Part shown: in pieces, positions 23,483 to 32,150 of the stretch
Layout of the letters: every line of letters starts with the position of its first letter
How positions within the stretch are numbered: position 1 is the stretch's first letter
Origin: Gammaproteobacteria bacterium
Lineage (GTDB): Bacteria > Pseudomonadota > Gammaproteobacteria > GCA-001735895
DNA: 39,228 bases
Direction of reading: 5' to 3'
Assembly: GCA_022340305.1 (NCBI GenBank)
Contig: JAJDOF010000150.1
Location: forward strand, 1-39,228
Notes under the pieces: generated by a model
The model's database searches: none
The model's input: only the letters and a program-made list of their open reading frames with translations
Told to the model about the DNA's origin: nothing
Made by a program: the position numbers and the translations under genes

Positions 23483-25525
23483 CTAGAGCTCCTTTACCAG
23501 TCGTAAGGCATCGTAAATGGCGGCATGTACATTGCGCGACGACACCGCGTCGCCGATGCGGAACAATTTGAATTTCCCCCCTGGATTGCTGTCGATGTGT
23601 TGCGCCTTGCCTGCGATCAGGGCTTCATAGTCGACCGCGCCGAGGTTGCTGGACAGCGGCTTCAATTCGAAATAAACGCCGTCGAGCGGGATTGTGCCAT
23701 GCTCTACGACGACCTGGTCGACCACGCGTTCGCTGCTGAAATCGCCGTAATCGCTGCCGAGGATCACTCGGATGCGTCCCTCTTCGCGGTGTGCCGTCAA
23801 CACCCGCCGACACAGGGTGAAGCGGACCTCCAGCGGTAACAGCTTGCGCATGTATGGCACCAGGTTGGTGCCGCCGATTTCGGCCGAGATCTGGCGATCG
23901 GGCGTGACAAACTCGAGTCTGGCACCGCTGTCGGCGATGATTTCCGCCGCCTGCAGTGCGGCATGGTCGGCGCCATCGTCGTATAGTAAAACCTCCCTGC
24001 CTGGTTTTACGTCCCCGGATATGATGTCGTGCGCGGATACCACCAGCTCGTTGCCGTCGCGCAGCAGATCAGTGTTAGCGAGGCCACCGGTGGCGATGAT
24101 GACCACGTCTGGTTGCTGCGCGAGAATTTCGTCGGCCTCGGCGTAGGTGTTGAAGTGAAACTCGACGCCGGCGCGCTCGCACTGTTCGACACGCCAGTCG
24201 ATGATGCCGATCATTTCACGCCGCCGCGGCGATTGGCTCAACAGTCGCACCTGGCCGCCGGCTTTCGGCGTGGCCTCGAACAGTACGACTCGATGGCCTC
24301 GTTCGGCCGCGACGCGCGCGGCTTCGAGACCCGCCGGCCCGGCGCCGACCACAACGATTTTTTGCGGGGTAGCGCTAAGGCTTTCGATCTGGTGTGGCAG
24401 CGTCGCTTCGCGGCCGCTGGCGGGATTGTGAATGCACAGCGCCTCGCCAGCGAGGTAGATGCGGTCGAGACAATAGGTTGCGCCGACGCAGGGTCGAATA
24501 TCCTGCTCGCGGCCCTCGACCAGCTTCTGCACGATCAGCGGGTCGGCGATGTGCGCACGCACCATGCCGACCATGTCGAGCTTGCCGCTGGTGATCGCGT
24601 GACGCGCGGTCGCGATATCGTTGATCTTGCAGGCATGAAATACGGGCATCTTGAGTTCGCGGCGAACCTCGCCGGCGAAGTCGAGCTGCGGCGCGGACGG
24701 CATGCCCTGCACCGGGATAACGTCGGCGAGAGCGGCATCGGTGTCAATATGACCGCGAATGACGTTAAGAAAATCGACCTGCCCGGTGGCCGCCATGCGC
24801 CGCCCGATTTCCATGCCGACCTCCCGGGTGATGCCGTTTTCCATCTGTTCGTCCATGACCAGGCGCAGGCCGATGACGAAATCGGCGCCGACCCGAGCGC
24901 GAATCGCGTCCAGCACCCGATACGTCAAGCGCAGGCGGTTGTCGAGTTCGCCGCCCCAGTCGTCGTCGCGCCAGTTGGTGGCGGGTGACCAGAACTGGTC
25001 GAGCAGGTGCCCGTAGCATTGCAACTCGAAGCCATCGAGCCCGGCGGCCTGCATGTGCTCGGCGGCGAGCGCGTAATCGGCGACGATGCGCTCCAGGTCC
25101 CAGTCCTCCGCGGCTTTCGGAAATGCGCGGTGTGCGGGTTCGCGAATGGACGAGGCCGACAGCGTCGGCAGCCAGTCGCTGTGATTCCAGTGCGCGCGCC
25201 TGCCGAGATGAGTGAGCTGGATCATGACTTTGCAGTCGTACTGGTGACAGCTGTCGACCAGTTCGCGCAGCCACGGCACCACTTCCTCGCGGTAAGCCAG
25301 GATATTGCCGAAGGCTGGCGGGCTGTCGCGCGATACCAGCGCCGAGCCGGCGGTCATGGTCATGGCGAGGCCGGCCTTTGCACGCGCCGCATGGTACAGG
25401 CGGTAGCGCTCTTTGGGCATGCCATCCTCGGTGTAGGCGGGCTCGTGCGAGGTAGTCATCAGGCGGTTTTTCAGCGTCAGGTGCTTGAGCTGAAAGGGTT
25501 GCAGCAGAGGATCGTTAGTGGGCAT
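23483..25525 (-). CDS. Old-yellow-enzyme/TMADH-family demethylase (DgcA/N-methylproline demethylase-like)
   Basis: This 680-residue flavoprotein has an N-terminal FMN TIM barrel (to about 335), an Fe-S linker, and C-terminal FAD/NAD Rossmann domains (GAGPAGLEAARVAAERG from 394). The family includes trimethylamine dehydrogenase, 2,4-dienoyl-CoA reductase and the dimethylglycine, stachydrine and N-methylproline demethylases. The whole-length pattern, including RPCVGATYCLDRIY and LCIHNPASGRE, fits the last group best. In the Fe-S motif C346, C352 and C364 are present, but the position of the second TMADH cysteine is Ala349. The GcvT-family gene nearby fits a demethylase that hands over a one-carbon unit. 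The true substrate is not determined. Confidence 0.82.
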   Translation of the reverse strand: MPTNDPLLQPFQLKHLTLKNRLMTTSHEPAYTEDGMPKERYRLYHAARAKAGLAMTMTAGSALVSRDSPPAFGNILAYREEVVPWLRELVDSCHQYDCKVMIQLTHLGRRAHWNHSDWLPTLSASSIREPAHRAFPKAAEDWDLERIVADYALAAEHMQAAGLDGFELQCYGHLLDQFWSPATNWRDDDWGGELDNRLRLTYRVLDAIRARVGADFVIGLRLVMDEQMENGITREVGMEIGRRMAATGQVDFLNVIRGHIDTDAALADVIPVQGMPSAPQLDFAGEVRRELKMPVFHACKINDIATARHAITSGKLDMVGMVRAHIADPLIVQKLVEGREQDIRPCVGATYCLDRIYLAGEALCIHNPASGREATLPHQIESLSATPQKIVVVGAGPAGLEAARVAAERGHRVVLFEATPKAGGQVRLLSQSPRRREMIGIIDWRVEQCERAGVEFHFNTYAEADEILAQQPDVVIIATGGLANTDLLRDGNELVVSAHDIISGDVKPGREVLLYDDGADHAALQAAEIIADSGARLEFVTPDRQISAEIGGTNLVPYMRKLLPLEVRFTLCRRVLTAHREEGRIRVILGSDYGDFSSERVVDQVVVEHGTIPLDGVYFELKPLSSNLGAVDYEALIAGKAQHIDSNPGGKFKLFRIGDAVSSRNVHAAIYDALRLVKEL

Positions 25526-25656
25526 GGCTAAAGCGCTGGCAGCCGTTGACGCGCACTATGTTAGCAGCACCACCGCGCACATGGGAAGCGCGCTCGTCTC
25601 GATGGGAGGCAATGTGCGCATGGCATGCGGGCGAATTTCCGTGTTAGGCTGGCGGG

Positions 25657-26298
25657 ATGAATGACGACAAGATTTCGAGCATCAAGGCCATTGACGCGGC
25701 GCTTCGTCTGGATGGCAACCCCGCCAGGGTAAAAGAGTTTTACGCGCAATGGGCAAAAAACTACGACAGTGACGTAGGCGATGCCTGCTACAGCGGACCC
25801 GCCATCGCGGCAAAATTGTTGAGCCAGCATGTTGCCGACAGGGCGGCGCGGCTCCTCGACGCCGGCTGTGGCACCGGCCAGGTGGGCAGGGAATTGCAGG
25901 CGCTTGGATACAGCGTCATCGATGGCTTCGACCTGTCGCCGGAAATGGCCGATCAGGCGACTTCGACCGGTGTATACCGTCGAGTGGTCGGCGACATCGA
26001 CATGATGCGTGCGCTCGAAGATTTCCCGGGTTCGGATTATGACGCGCTGCTGTCGATCGGCGTGTTCACGCTCGGCCATGTGCCACCCGAGGCGCTTGCG
26101 GTGCTGGCGCAACTGTTGCGTGCGGATGGCGTGCTGCTGGTCTCCACGCGCAGCCACTACTATGAGCAGACCGACTTCCAGCAACAGGTCGACGCGTTGC
26201 TGGACTGTGGACAGCTTGCGCTAGAACAGGTCATCTGGGATGCGCCTTATAATCACGATGGCGAGGCCCACTACTGGGTTTTTAGAATACTCGGTTGA
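25657..26298 (+). CDS. Class I SAM-dependent methyltransferase (METTL27/WBSCR27-like)
   Basis: This 213-residue protein has motif I LLDAGCGTGQVGREL at about residues 67-81, the acidic loop DGFDLSPEMADQA, and motif IV YDALLSIGVFTLGHVPPEAL. The N-terminal VKEFYAQWAKNYDSDVGDACYSGP is characteristic of the WBSCR27-like group. GGCGGG lies directly before the ATG. It is divergent from the demethylase gene, with 131 bases between them that should contain both promoters. Substrate unknown. Confidence 0.82.
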   Translation: MNDDKISSIKAIDAALRLDGNPARVKEFYAQWAKNYDSDVGDACYSGPAIAAKLLSQHVADRAARLLDAGCGTGQVGRELQALGYSVIDGFDLSPEMADQATSTGVYRRVVGDIDMMRALEDFPGSDYDALLSIGVFTLGHVPPEALAVLAQLLRADGVLLVSTRSHYYEQTDFQQQVDALLDCGQLALEQVIWDAPYNHDGEAHYWVFRILG

Positions 26299-26516
26299 AC
26301 GCATTTAAAGCAACGGTTTACTTAATTTGGAGATAAGTTAACTGTCACGCTATCTCCGTTTCACGTAAAATTGGATGAATCGTGGGCGGTCCCGGCCTGT
26401 CCCCTGTCCTGGTTGGCTGGTCGTGGTCTTCACTCTTTCGATTGAGTCATTGTGCGGGTTTGGGTTACATTTCCCCGTCTTGGTCTCCCGTTGCTTTACT
26501 GCTGGAGTGGTAAATA

Positions 26517-27665
26517 ATGTCGTCAGGTCGTTTAAATGTGGTCAGCCACTGCGCGAAGTCGCCGTGGTTTTCGAAAACCTGTAACGAGCAATCGATTTAC
26601 AGCGAGTACGCCGGCCGCCTCGTGCTGCAGTCACTGGGCAACGATCCGGTCGAGGAATATTGGAGCCTGCGTAAAGCGGTCGGTCTGTTCGATGTGCCGG
26701 AGCGGCCGCTCGAAATCAGTGGCAAGGATTCGGTCGCGTTGCTGAATCGAGTGCTGACACGCCCGGTCGACAAGTTGCGTGTCGGTCGTGGCAGCTACGG
26801 CCTGTTGTGTCACCAGGGCGGTGGCCTGGTTTGTGACGGTATCCTGTTCCGCCTGTCGGCGGAGCGCTTCTGGTACGTGCATGCCGATGCCGACGTTTAT
26901 CTGTGGTTGAATGCGCTCGCCGTCGATTACCAGGTCGAGATTCGCGACCCTGGCGCCTGGGTGCTGCAAGTGCAGGGCCCAAAGGCACTGCATGTTCTGA
27001 AACGTGCCTGCGACGGTGGTGCGCCACAGCAGTTTCGTTATTTCGACGCCTTTGAAGGCAGCATGGGCGGGCAGCCGGTACTGGTCAGCCGCACCGGCTG
27101 GTCCGCCGAGCTCGGTTTCGAGGTCTACAACCTGGATGCCGCCGTCGACGGTCCGGCGCTGTGGGATCACTTGATAGCCGCCGGCGCGGACCAGGGAATA
27201 CGTGCCTGCGGGCAGATGTCGATGAACATTCGCCGAATCGAGGGTGGGATTCTGAACTATCGTAGCGATATGGACTGGCATACCACGCCCTACGACATGG
27301 GGCTGGGTGCGTTTGTCGATCTCGATGGGCACGATTTTATCGGTCGCGATGCGCTGCGCAGTGCCAGCAAGGCGCCCCGCTTTACCGGTTTCAAGTGTGA
27401 TCCGCGACAGATTCGTTACGGCGCCTCGCTGACGGCGTCCGCACAGGCCATCGGGCGGGTCACCGCCTACGAGAGATCCCCATATCTTGAATGTGGCGTG
27501 GGCTTCGCCCTGCTCGATTCGGCTAGTAGCCTCGATTGCAGCGATGTCAGCATTCAGGATCGCGATGGCAAACCCTGTCCGGTGGAGTTCGTCGCGCTAC
27601 CGTTTTACGATGTCGACAAGCATATCCCTCGAGGTCTGCCGTCGACCGACGATATCCCCGATTAA
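26517..27665 (+). CDS. GcvT-family tetrahydrofolate-dependent aminomethyltransferase/demethylase
   Basis: This 382-residue stand-alone protein has the GcvT fold. Visible blocks are EEYWSLRKAVGLFDVPERPLEISGKDSVALLNRVLTRP, VLQVQGPKALHVL, SRTGWSAELGFEVYN, and RRIEGGILNYRSDMDWHTTPYDMGLGAFVDLD. The family includes the glycine-cleavage T-protein, folate-dependent demethylases and DMSP demethylase DmdA. The glycine-cleavage partners GcvH and GcvP are absent, so it is probably a demethylase or methyl acceptor acting with the nearby flavoprotein. DmdA itself cannot be excluded by eye. TGGAGTGG lies 7 bases before the ATG. The SDR gene follows after 21 bases. Confidence 0.82.
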   Translation: MSSGRLNVVSHCAKSPWFSKTCNEQSIYSEYAGRLVLQSLGNDPVEEYWSLRKAVGLFDVPERPLEISGKDSVALLNRVLTRPVDKLRVGRGSYGLLCHQGGGLVCDGILFRLSAERFWYVHADADVYLWLNALAVDYQVEIRDPGAWVLQVQGPKALHVLKRACDGGAPQQFRYFDAFEGSMGGQPVLVSRTGWSAELGFEVYNLDAAVDGPALWDHLIAAGADQGIRACGQMSMNIRRIEGGILNYRSDMDWHTTPYDMGLGAFVDLDGHDFIGRDALRSASKAPRFTGFKCDPRQIRYGASLTASAQAIGRVTAYERSPYLECGVGFALLDSASSLDCSDVSIQDRDGKPCPVEFVALPFYDVDKHIPRGLPSTDDIPD

Positions 27666-27686
27666 CGACACCGAAAAGGAATCCAG

Positions 27687-28442
27687 ATGACTGCCTCCCC
27701 TTCAATATTGATCACCGGTGCGTCCGGTGGCATCGGCCGCGCCGCATCGATTGAATGCGCCGGCCGCGGCGCACGTATCGGCGTGCATTACAATGGCAAT
27801 CGTGAGCGCGCCGAGGCCACATTGGCGGCGCTGCCCGGCGACGGGCATCGGCTGTTCCAGTGCGATATCACCGACCCGCAGGCGGTCGCAACCCTGATCG
27901 ACGACGCCGAGCAATTTTTCGGTGGGCTCGACGTTCTGGTGAATAATGCGGGCGTATCGCAGCGCCATCACTTCGAAGACATCGATTACGCGACCTGGCA
28001 GCAAAGCTGGCATCGCATCGTCACCACTAATTTAACCGCGGCCTCCAATCTGAGTTTTTGTGCCGGCAAGAAAATGATTGCGCGCGGTGGTGGCCGCATC
28101 GTCAATGTTTCCTCGCGTGGCGCGTTTCGCGGCGAACCGCTGATGCCCTGGTACGGCGCTTCCAAGGCCGGTATGAATGCCATGGGCCAGTCGCTGGCAC
28201 AGGCGCTCGGACCGCTGGGTGTATTCGTCTTTACCGTGGCGCCGGGCTTCGTCGAAACCGAGATGGCCGCCGCGGTTCTGGCGTCGCCGGAGGGTGACGG
28301 CATCCGCAAGCAAAGCACTATCGGTCGCGTGGCGCAGCCCGAGGAGCTGGGCAAGACCATCGGCTTTCTCGCGCTGGATGCCCCGGAATTCATGACCGGC
28401 TGCATCATCGATGTCAACGGCGCCTCCTACCTGCGTTCCTGA
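27687..28442 (+). CDS. Short-chain dehydrogenase/reductase (SDR)
   Basis: This 251-residue classical SDR has the cofactor motif TGASGGIGRA near residue 9, NNAGVSQ, the catalytic serine in NVSSRG, YGASKAG with the active-site Tyr and Lys, and PGFVETEMA. The C-terminal FMTGCIIDVNGASYLRS is typical of FabG-like members. The residues after the glycine motif (HYNGNRERAE) suggest NADPH. AAAAGGA precedes the ATG. It is 21 bases after the GcvT-like gene and probably in its operon, perhaps oxidising or reducing a pathway intermediate. The substrate cannot be told from sequence. Confidence 0.85.
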   Translation: MTASPSILITGASGGIGRAASIECAGRGARIGVHYNGNRERAEATLAALPGDGHRLFQCDITDPQAVATLIDDAEQFFGGLDVLVNNAGVSQRHHFEDIDYATWQQSWHRIVTTNLTAASNLSFCAGKKMIARGGGRIVNVSSRGAFRGEPLMPWYGASKAGMNAMGQSLAQALGPLGVFVFTVAPGFVETEMAAAVLASPEGDGIRKQSTIGRVAQPEELGKTIGFLALDAPEFMTGCIIDVNGASYLRS

Positions 28443-28693
28443 AGCGACGGCCATGCTGCTGGTTGTTCGGGGGGTCGCTGTGGCTAGTCCACCAGCGGGA
28501 AAATAAAGCGCAGCAGTCGGCCATTCGGAGTGCGCGATGAACTTCCGGGAATAGCGCCCGGTCGTCGCCTGGAAATCCGGGATCGACCGATTTATCGCCA
28601 GCACTGTCATTGAGGCCAGGGCTCAATTGATGTACTTGGGCACTGGTCGGGTAGTAATACCGATGGAGCCTTAAACAGGAGAGGTACAACACC

Positions 28694-29836
28694 ATGAATA
28701 ATTCCGTGAATGCGCCCATCTATCTCGACTACAACGCCACTACACCCGTTGATCCCCAGGTTGCGGATGCTATCGAGCCCTACCTGCGCCAACACTTTGG
28801 CAATCCATCGTCTAACCATATTTACGGTCGCAATGCCCATCAGGCAGTGGAGAGGGCGCGCCAACAGGTAGCGAACTTGATCAGCGCTCGAGCTGACGAG
28901 ATCATCTTTACGGGATGTGCCACCGAGGCCAATAACCTGGCAATACGTGGTGCGGCCCGGGCCTTAGGTGACAAGGGACGGCACCTGATCACCAGCGCCG
29001 TTGAACACCCCGCTGTCGAACAACCTTTTCGACGACTGGCTGAGGATGGTTGGGAGGTATCGGTGATTCCCGTAGATAAATATGGCCAGGTTAATCCCAC
29101 TCAGTTGGCTGATGCCGTGCGTGACGATACGGTCCTGGTTTCCATCATGCACGCCAACAACGAGGTCGGCAGCATCCAGCCAGTCGCGGAGATTGCAGCC
29201 ATAACACGGCCACTGGGTATCTTGTTGCATACCGATGCGGCGCAATCCGCAGGGAAAATCCCGGTTTCCGTTGATGACCTCGGTGCCGACCTTCTCACCC
29301 TGGCCGGGCATAAATTCTATGCGACAAAAGGCGTGGGTGCGCTTTACCTGCGCCGCGGTACGGCTATGCAACCGGTGTTGGTAGGTGCCTCTCATGAAGC
29401 AGGTTTACGACCCGGTACAGAAAATGTGCCGGCCATAGTCGGTATGGGGGAAGCCGCTCGTCTCGCCTTTGAACGCGATCCCGGGCATATGCAGCAGCTG
29501 CGTTTGCTGCGTGACCAGTTACACGCACGGCTTGGCGAGGCCATTCCGGGAATAGTCCTGAATGGTCACCCCGAGCAACGCCTGCCCAACACGCTTAACC
29601 TCTCCTTTCCGGGTAGAGACGGTCGAGACCTGCTGGCCCATGCGGCGGCCGAAGTAGCGGCCTCGGTGGGTTCCGCCTGTCATGAGGATGGCGCTACGGT
29701 GAGCGGTGTTCTGGGCGCGATGGGAATTGAGACAGAGCGTGCGCTCGGTGCAGTGCGTTTATCCCTCGGCTTGCCGACCACCGCGGCAGAGGTCGAGCGT
29801 GCGGCCAGGGCGTTAATAGCCGCCTGGCAGGCTTGA
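28694..29836 (+). CDS. Cysteine desulfurase, NifS/IscS type (orphan)
   Basis: This is a 380-residue PLP enzyme that takes sulfur from cysteine as a persulfide. LDYNATTPVDPQV opens the protein; H105 stacks on PLP in SAVEHPAVEQP, D181 lies in HTDAAQSAGK, and K207 in LAGHKFYATKG forms the Schiff base. C329 in SVGSACHEDGATVSGVL is the catalytic cysteine on a loop shorter than in IscS. AGGAGAGG precedes the ATG by about 10 bases. No IscR, IscU, SufE or tRNA-thiolation gene is adjacent, so its acceptor is unknown. The 251-base gap upstream separates it from the SDR gene, so it is likely its own unit. Confidence 0.88.
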   Translation: MNNSVNAPIYLDYNATTPVDPQVADAIEPYLRQHFGNPSSNHIYGRNAHQAVERARQQVANLISARADEIIFTGCATEANNLAIRGAARALGDKGRHLITSAVEHPAVEQPFRRLAEDGWEVSVIPVDKYGQVNPTQLADAVRDDTVLVSIMHANNEVGSIQPVAEIAAITRPLGILLHTDAAQSAGKIPVSVDDLGADLLTLAGHKFYATKGVGALYLRRGTAMQPVLVGASHEAGLRPGTENVPAIVGMGEAARLAFERDPGHMQQLRLLRDQLHARLGEAIPGIVLNGHPEQRLPNTLNLSFPGRDGRDLLAHAAAEVAASVGSACHEDGATVSGVLGAMGIETERALGAVRLSLGLPTTAAEVERAARALIAAWQA

Positions 29837-30060
29837 AGCAGCAGCCTCGTCCTCCCCTCGAAGGTATCTCGGGTAACTGTAAACATGATTTACGCGTTGA
29901 CGAGGGCGACCTGAGATGGGTTTGCCATATGCCCTGAAGGCTGAAAATGCGGTCATTGACGGTCGCAAATGAAAAAAGGGACACGGCTATGCTATCGATC
30001 AGGTGGAGTTTGTGAAATTTTGGCCCGACCCTTCGATGCCCTGCGGCGACATCAAAGCAA

Positions 30061-30089
30061 TTGACTTCAACGCGACCTGTGTTTAACTC
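30061..30089 (+). promoter_or_regulatory. Possible sigma70-like promoter of the exporter leader
   Basis: TTGACT (30061-30066), a 17-base spacer and TAACTC (30084-30089). The -35 is good and the -10 weak. A transcript would start near 30096 and reach the terminator after about 158 bases. Confidence 0.35.
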
Positions 30090-30118
30090 GAGCCATTCCC
30101 CAGCACAACCCGAAGTAA

Positions 30119-30196
30119 ATGAAACTCTCTCTATTTGCAGGCATTTTCGATCACCGGCGCGTACTCCGGGCGGAAAGTTCAGCGCGGTTGCCTTAG
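30119..30196 (+). CDS. Possible leader peptide, 25 residues
   Basis: An ATG-started frame encodes MKLSLFAGIFDHRRVLRAES followed by five more residues and TAG. It lies between the possible promoter and the terminator. Only a weak GAAG precedes the ATG, and no run of a single regulatory amino acid is present, apart from three Arg in five residues (HRRVLR). It may be a chance frame. Confidence 0.25.
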   Translation: MKLSLFAGIFDHRRVLRAESSARLP

Positions 30197-30219
30197 CGGG
30201 TCGTCCTGGTGAATCTCAG

Positions 30220-30254
30220 AACCCCCTCAGGCGATACTTAGAGGGGGTTTTTTA
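30220..30254 (+). terminator. Intrinsic terminator or attenuator 40 bases before the exporter start
   Basis: AACCCCCTC (30220-30228) pairs with GAGGGGGTT (30241-30249) across a 12-base loop, and the T run continues to 30253. This is the strongest terminator in the window. Because it sits so close upstream of a gene on the same strand, attenuation is plausible; plain termination of an upstream RNA is the alternative. Confidence 0.85.
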
Positions 30255-30293
30255 TGTCCGTGAAAACGGGCTGGATGAGTGGGAATATTTTCT

Positions 30294-31520
30294 ATGAAGC
30301 CTGTGGTCGACGCCTCACCGCGATTAATCACGCTGATCCTGCTGGCGGCCCTGTCGACGCTGTCGTTGAACCTGTTTCTGCCCTCGCTCACCAATATCGC
30401 ACAGGATTTACGAGCTGACTACGCTTTGGTGAGCCTGTCGATAGCTGGCTACCTGGCGATAACTGCCGTCCTGCAACTGGTGATTGGCCCGATGTCGGAT
30501 CGTTTCGGGCGCCGGCCGGTGTTGTTGTGTGGGCTATCGTGCTTTCTGGTCGGTTCTCTAGGTTGTTTTCTGGCGCGCGATATTTATGGTTTCCTGCTGT
30601 TTCGCGCGCTCCAGGCCGGCGTGATCTCGGGTTGGGTGTTGTCGATGGCGATGATTCGCGATACCCACAGCGAAGGTGAGGCGGCCAGCCTGATCGGTTA
30701 CGTCGCAATGTCGATGGCGATTGCACCGATGCTGGGTCCGATGGTCGGCGGTCTGCTCGACGAGTTTTTCGGTTGGCGTGCGAGCTTCCTGCTGTATAGC
30801 ATCATGGGGATGGCATTACTACTGCTGTGCTGGCTCGATCTCGACGAGACCAATCGCTCTCCGTCGGCGACTTTTGCAGTTCAGTTTCAGGCTTACCCGG
30901 AACTGTTTGGCTCGCGCCGTTTCTGGGGATTTACCCTCTGTGCGGTATTTTCGACGGGTGCGTTTTACATTTTCCTGGCCGGTGTTCCGCTGGTTGCAGC
31001 GCGGCAGTTTGCCATCTCTCCCGGTGTTCTCGGATTTTACATGGGGACCATCACCGCGGGTTTTGCAGCCGGCAGCTTTGTCGCTGGCCGCTACTCGAAT
31101 CGTTACCCGCGAACAACCATGATGATTGCCGGCAGGTCGATAGCCTGTGTTGGATTGACGCTCGGTCTGCTAATGTTCCTGGCGGGATATGCGCATGGTT
31201 TAACCTTGTTTTTGGCAACCATTTTCGTCGGTGTGGCCAACGGTATCTCCATGCCCAGCGTCAATGCCGGCGCGGTCTCGATCCGGCCCGGATTGGCCGG
31301 TAGTGCGGCGGGCCTGATCGGCGCCTCGACGGTCGGTGGTGGCGCATTGCTGACGTTGCTCACCGGTTATCTTCTCGAGGATGGCGACGCGGCCATTCGC
31401 TTGCTCGGGATCATGTTGTGCTGTTCGCTACTGGCGTTGTCGGCCGCGATTTACGTTCTGCTTGTCGACCGGCGCGAGGCCAGGCTGGTGCCAATCGGCG
31501 GTAGTGATGCGGACGGGTGA
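30294..31520 (+). CDS. Bcr/CflA-family MFS drug exporter
   Basis: This protein of about 408 residues has 12 hydrophobic segments. It is a proton-driven exporter of the Bcr/CflA drug-resistance group: FLPSLTNIAQDL after helix 1, the MFS motif A GPMSDRFGRRPVLL between helices 2 and 3, FRALQAGVISGWVLSMAMIRD, and APMLGPMVGGLLDEFFGWRASF. I prefer the ATG at 30294; a GTG at 30279 would add MGIFS. The terminator hairpin ends about 40 bases upstream, so its expression may depend on antitermination. Confidence 0.88.
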   Translation: MKPVVDASPRLITLILLAALSTLSLNLFLPSLTNIAQDLRADYALVSLSIAGYLAITAVLQLVIGPMSDRFGRRPVLLCGLSCFLVGSLGCFLARDIYGFLLFRALQAGVISGWVLSMAMIRDTHSEGEAASLIGYVAMSMAIAPMLGPMVGGLLDEFFGWRASFLLYSIMGMALLLLCWLDLDETNRSPSATFAVQFQAYPELFGSRRFWGFTLCAVFSTGAFYIFLAGVPLVAARQFAISPGVLGFYMGTITAGFAAGSFVAGRYSNRYPRTTMMIAGRSIACVGLTLGLLMFLAGYAHGLTLFLATIFVGVANGISMPSVNAGAVSIRPGLAGSAAGLIGASTVGGGALLTLLTGYLLEDGDAAIRLLGIMLCCSLLALSAAIYVLLVDRREARLVPIGGSDADG

Positions 31521-31540
31521 AAGTGAGATGATGTCCGCAG

Positions 31541-32137
31541 TCAGGACGATTCGTCGCTGTCGCGCCGCACCCATTTCCAGCCGCTAATCATCGGTTTGAT
31601 GAGATTTTCGTTTTTCCACAGGAGATAGAAGAAAATGGCGCCGACGTGCAGCACGACGAGAATCAAGATGAAGTCGGCATTGAGGTGGTGCCACCAGGTG
31701 AGCTGAGCGCGCGTTGCCTCGGAGACGTAGCCTGCCAGTGGCCCTGATTCGAAAAAGTCGTCCGACTCCAGGAACATCCCGGTCATCGCCTGTGCGCTGA
31801 TGGCGAGCAGCATCAGGATGACCGACAGTGAGCCCAGGGGGTTGTGCCCCGCTGTGCCGCTCGGTTTGCGTTGCCCGACCTTGCGCAGGTAACTGAGCAG
31901 GCTGGCCGGCGTTGGCAGCAGTGCGCTAAAGCGTACCGGCGCCGGGCCGATGCAACCCCACAGGTAGCGAAACATCATCAGGCCGAGCGTCAGGTAGCCG
32001 AGGTAGAAATGCCACTGGATATTATCGAAAGACAGGAACTTGCCAAAGCTCCAGCCCACGCCGACGGAAAGCACCAGGACCCAGTGCCACAAGCGTGTCA
32101 CCGGGTCCCAGATCTTTTCCTGTACTAACCCCTGCAA
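31541..32137 (-). CDS. Cytochrome b561-type membrane protein
   Basis: This 198-residue protein has four membrane helices of the prokaryotic cytochrome b561/Ni-Fe hydrogenase cytochrome b group. Likely haem ligands are H18 (LWHWVL), H43 (WHFYLG), H150 or H151 (WWHHLN) and H164 (VVLHVG), one pair on each face of the bundle. The motif WDPVTRLWHW is typical. It follows a cytochrome c556-like gene on the same strand with a 13-base gap, so the pair probably moves electrons between quinone and periplasm. The C-terminus is short and cytoplasmic. Confidence 0.9.
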   Translation of the reverse strand: MQGLVQEKIWDPVTRLWHWVLVLSVGVGWSFGKFLSFDNIQWHFYLGYLTLGLMMFRYLWGCIGPAPVRFSALLPTPASLLSYLRKVGQRKPSGTAGHNPLGSLSVILMLLAISAQAMTGMFLESDDFFESGPLAGYVSEATRAQLTWWHHLNADFILILVVLHVGAIFFYLLWKNENLIKPMISGWKWVRRDSDESS

Positions 32138-32150
32138 TGGAGGGCTGGGT

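Larger units (their letters stand above)
29837..30278. other. Intergenic and possible leader region before the exporter gene
   Basis: This 442-base region contains no clear protein gene in its first 220 bases. Its right part holds a possible promoter (30061-30089), a 25-codon open frame (30119-30196) and a strong intrinsic terminator (30220-30254) just upstream of the exporter start. Together these look like an attenuated 5' leader or a small RNA gene. Confidence 0.5.

Noticed and set aside
30119..30254. Known riboswitch (TPP, glycine, cobalamin, yybP-type) or 4.5S RNA
   Set aside because: I looked for the conserved cores of these RNAs and found none in the leader.
30061..30297. 78-codon open frame upstream of the exporter
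   Set aside because: It spans the terminator hairpin and overlaps the exporter start; composition shows no protein family features.
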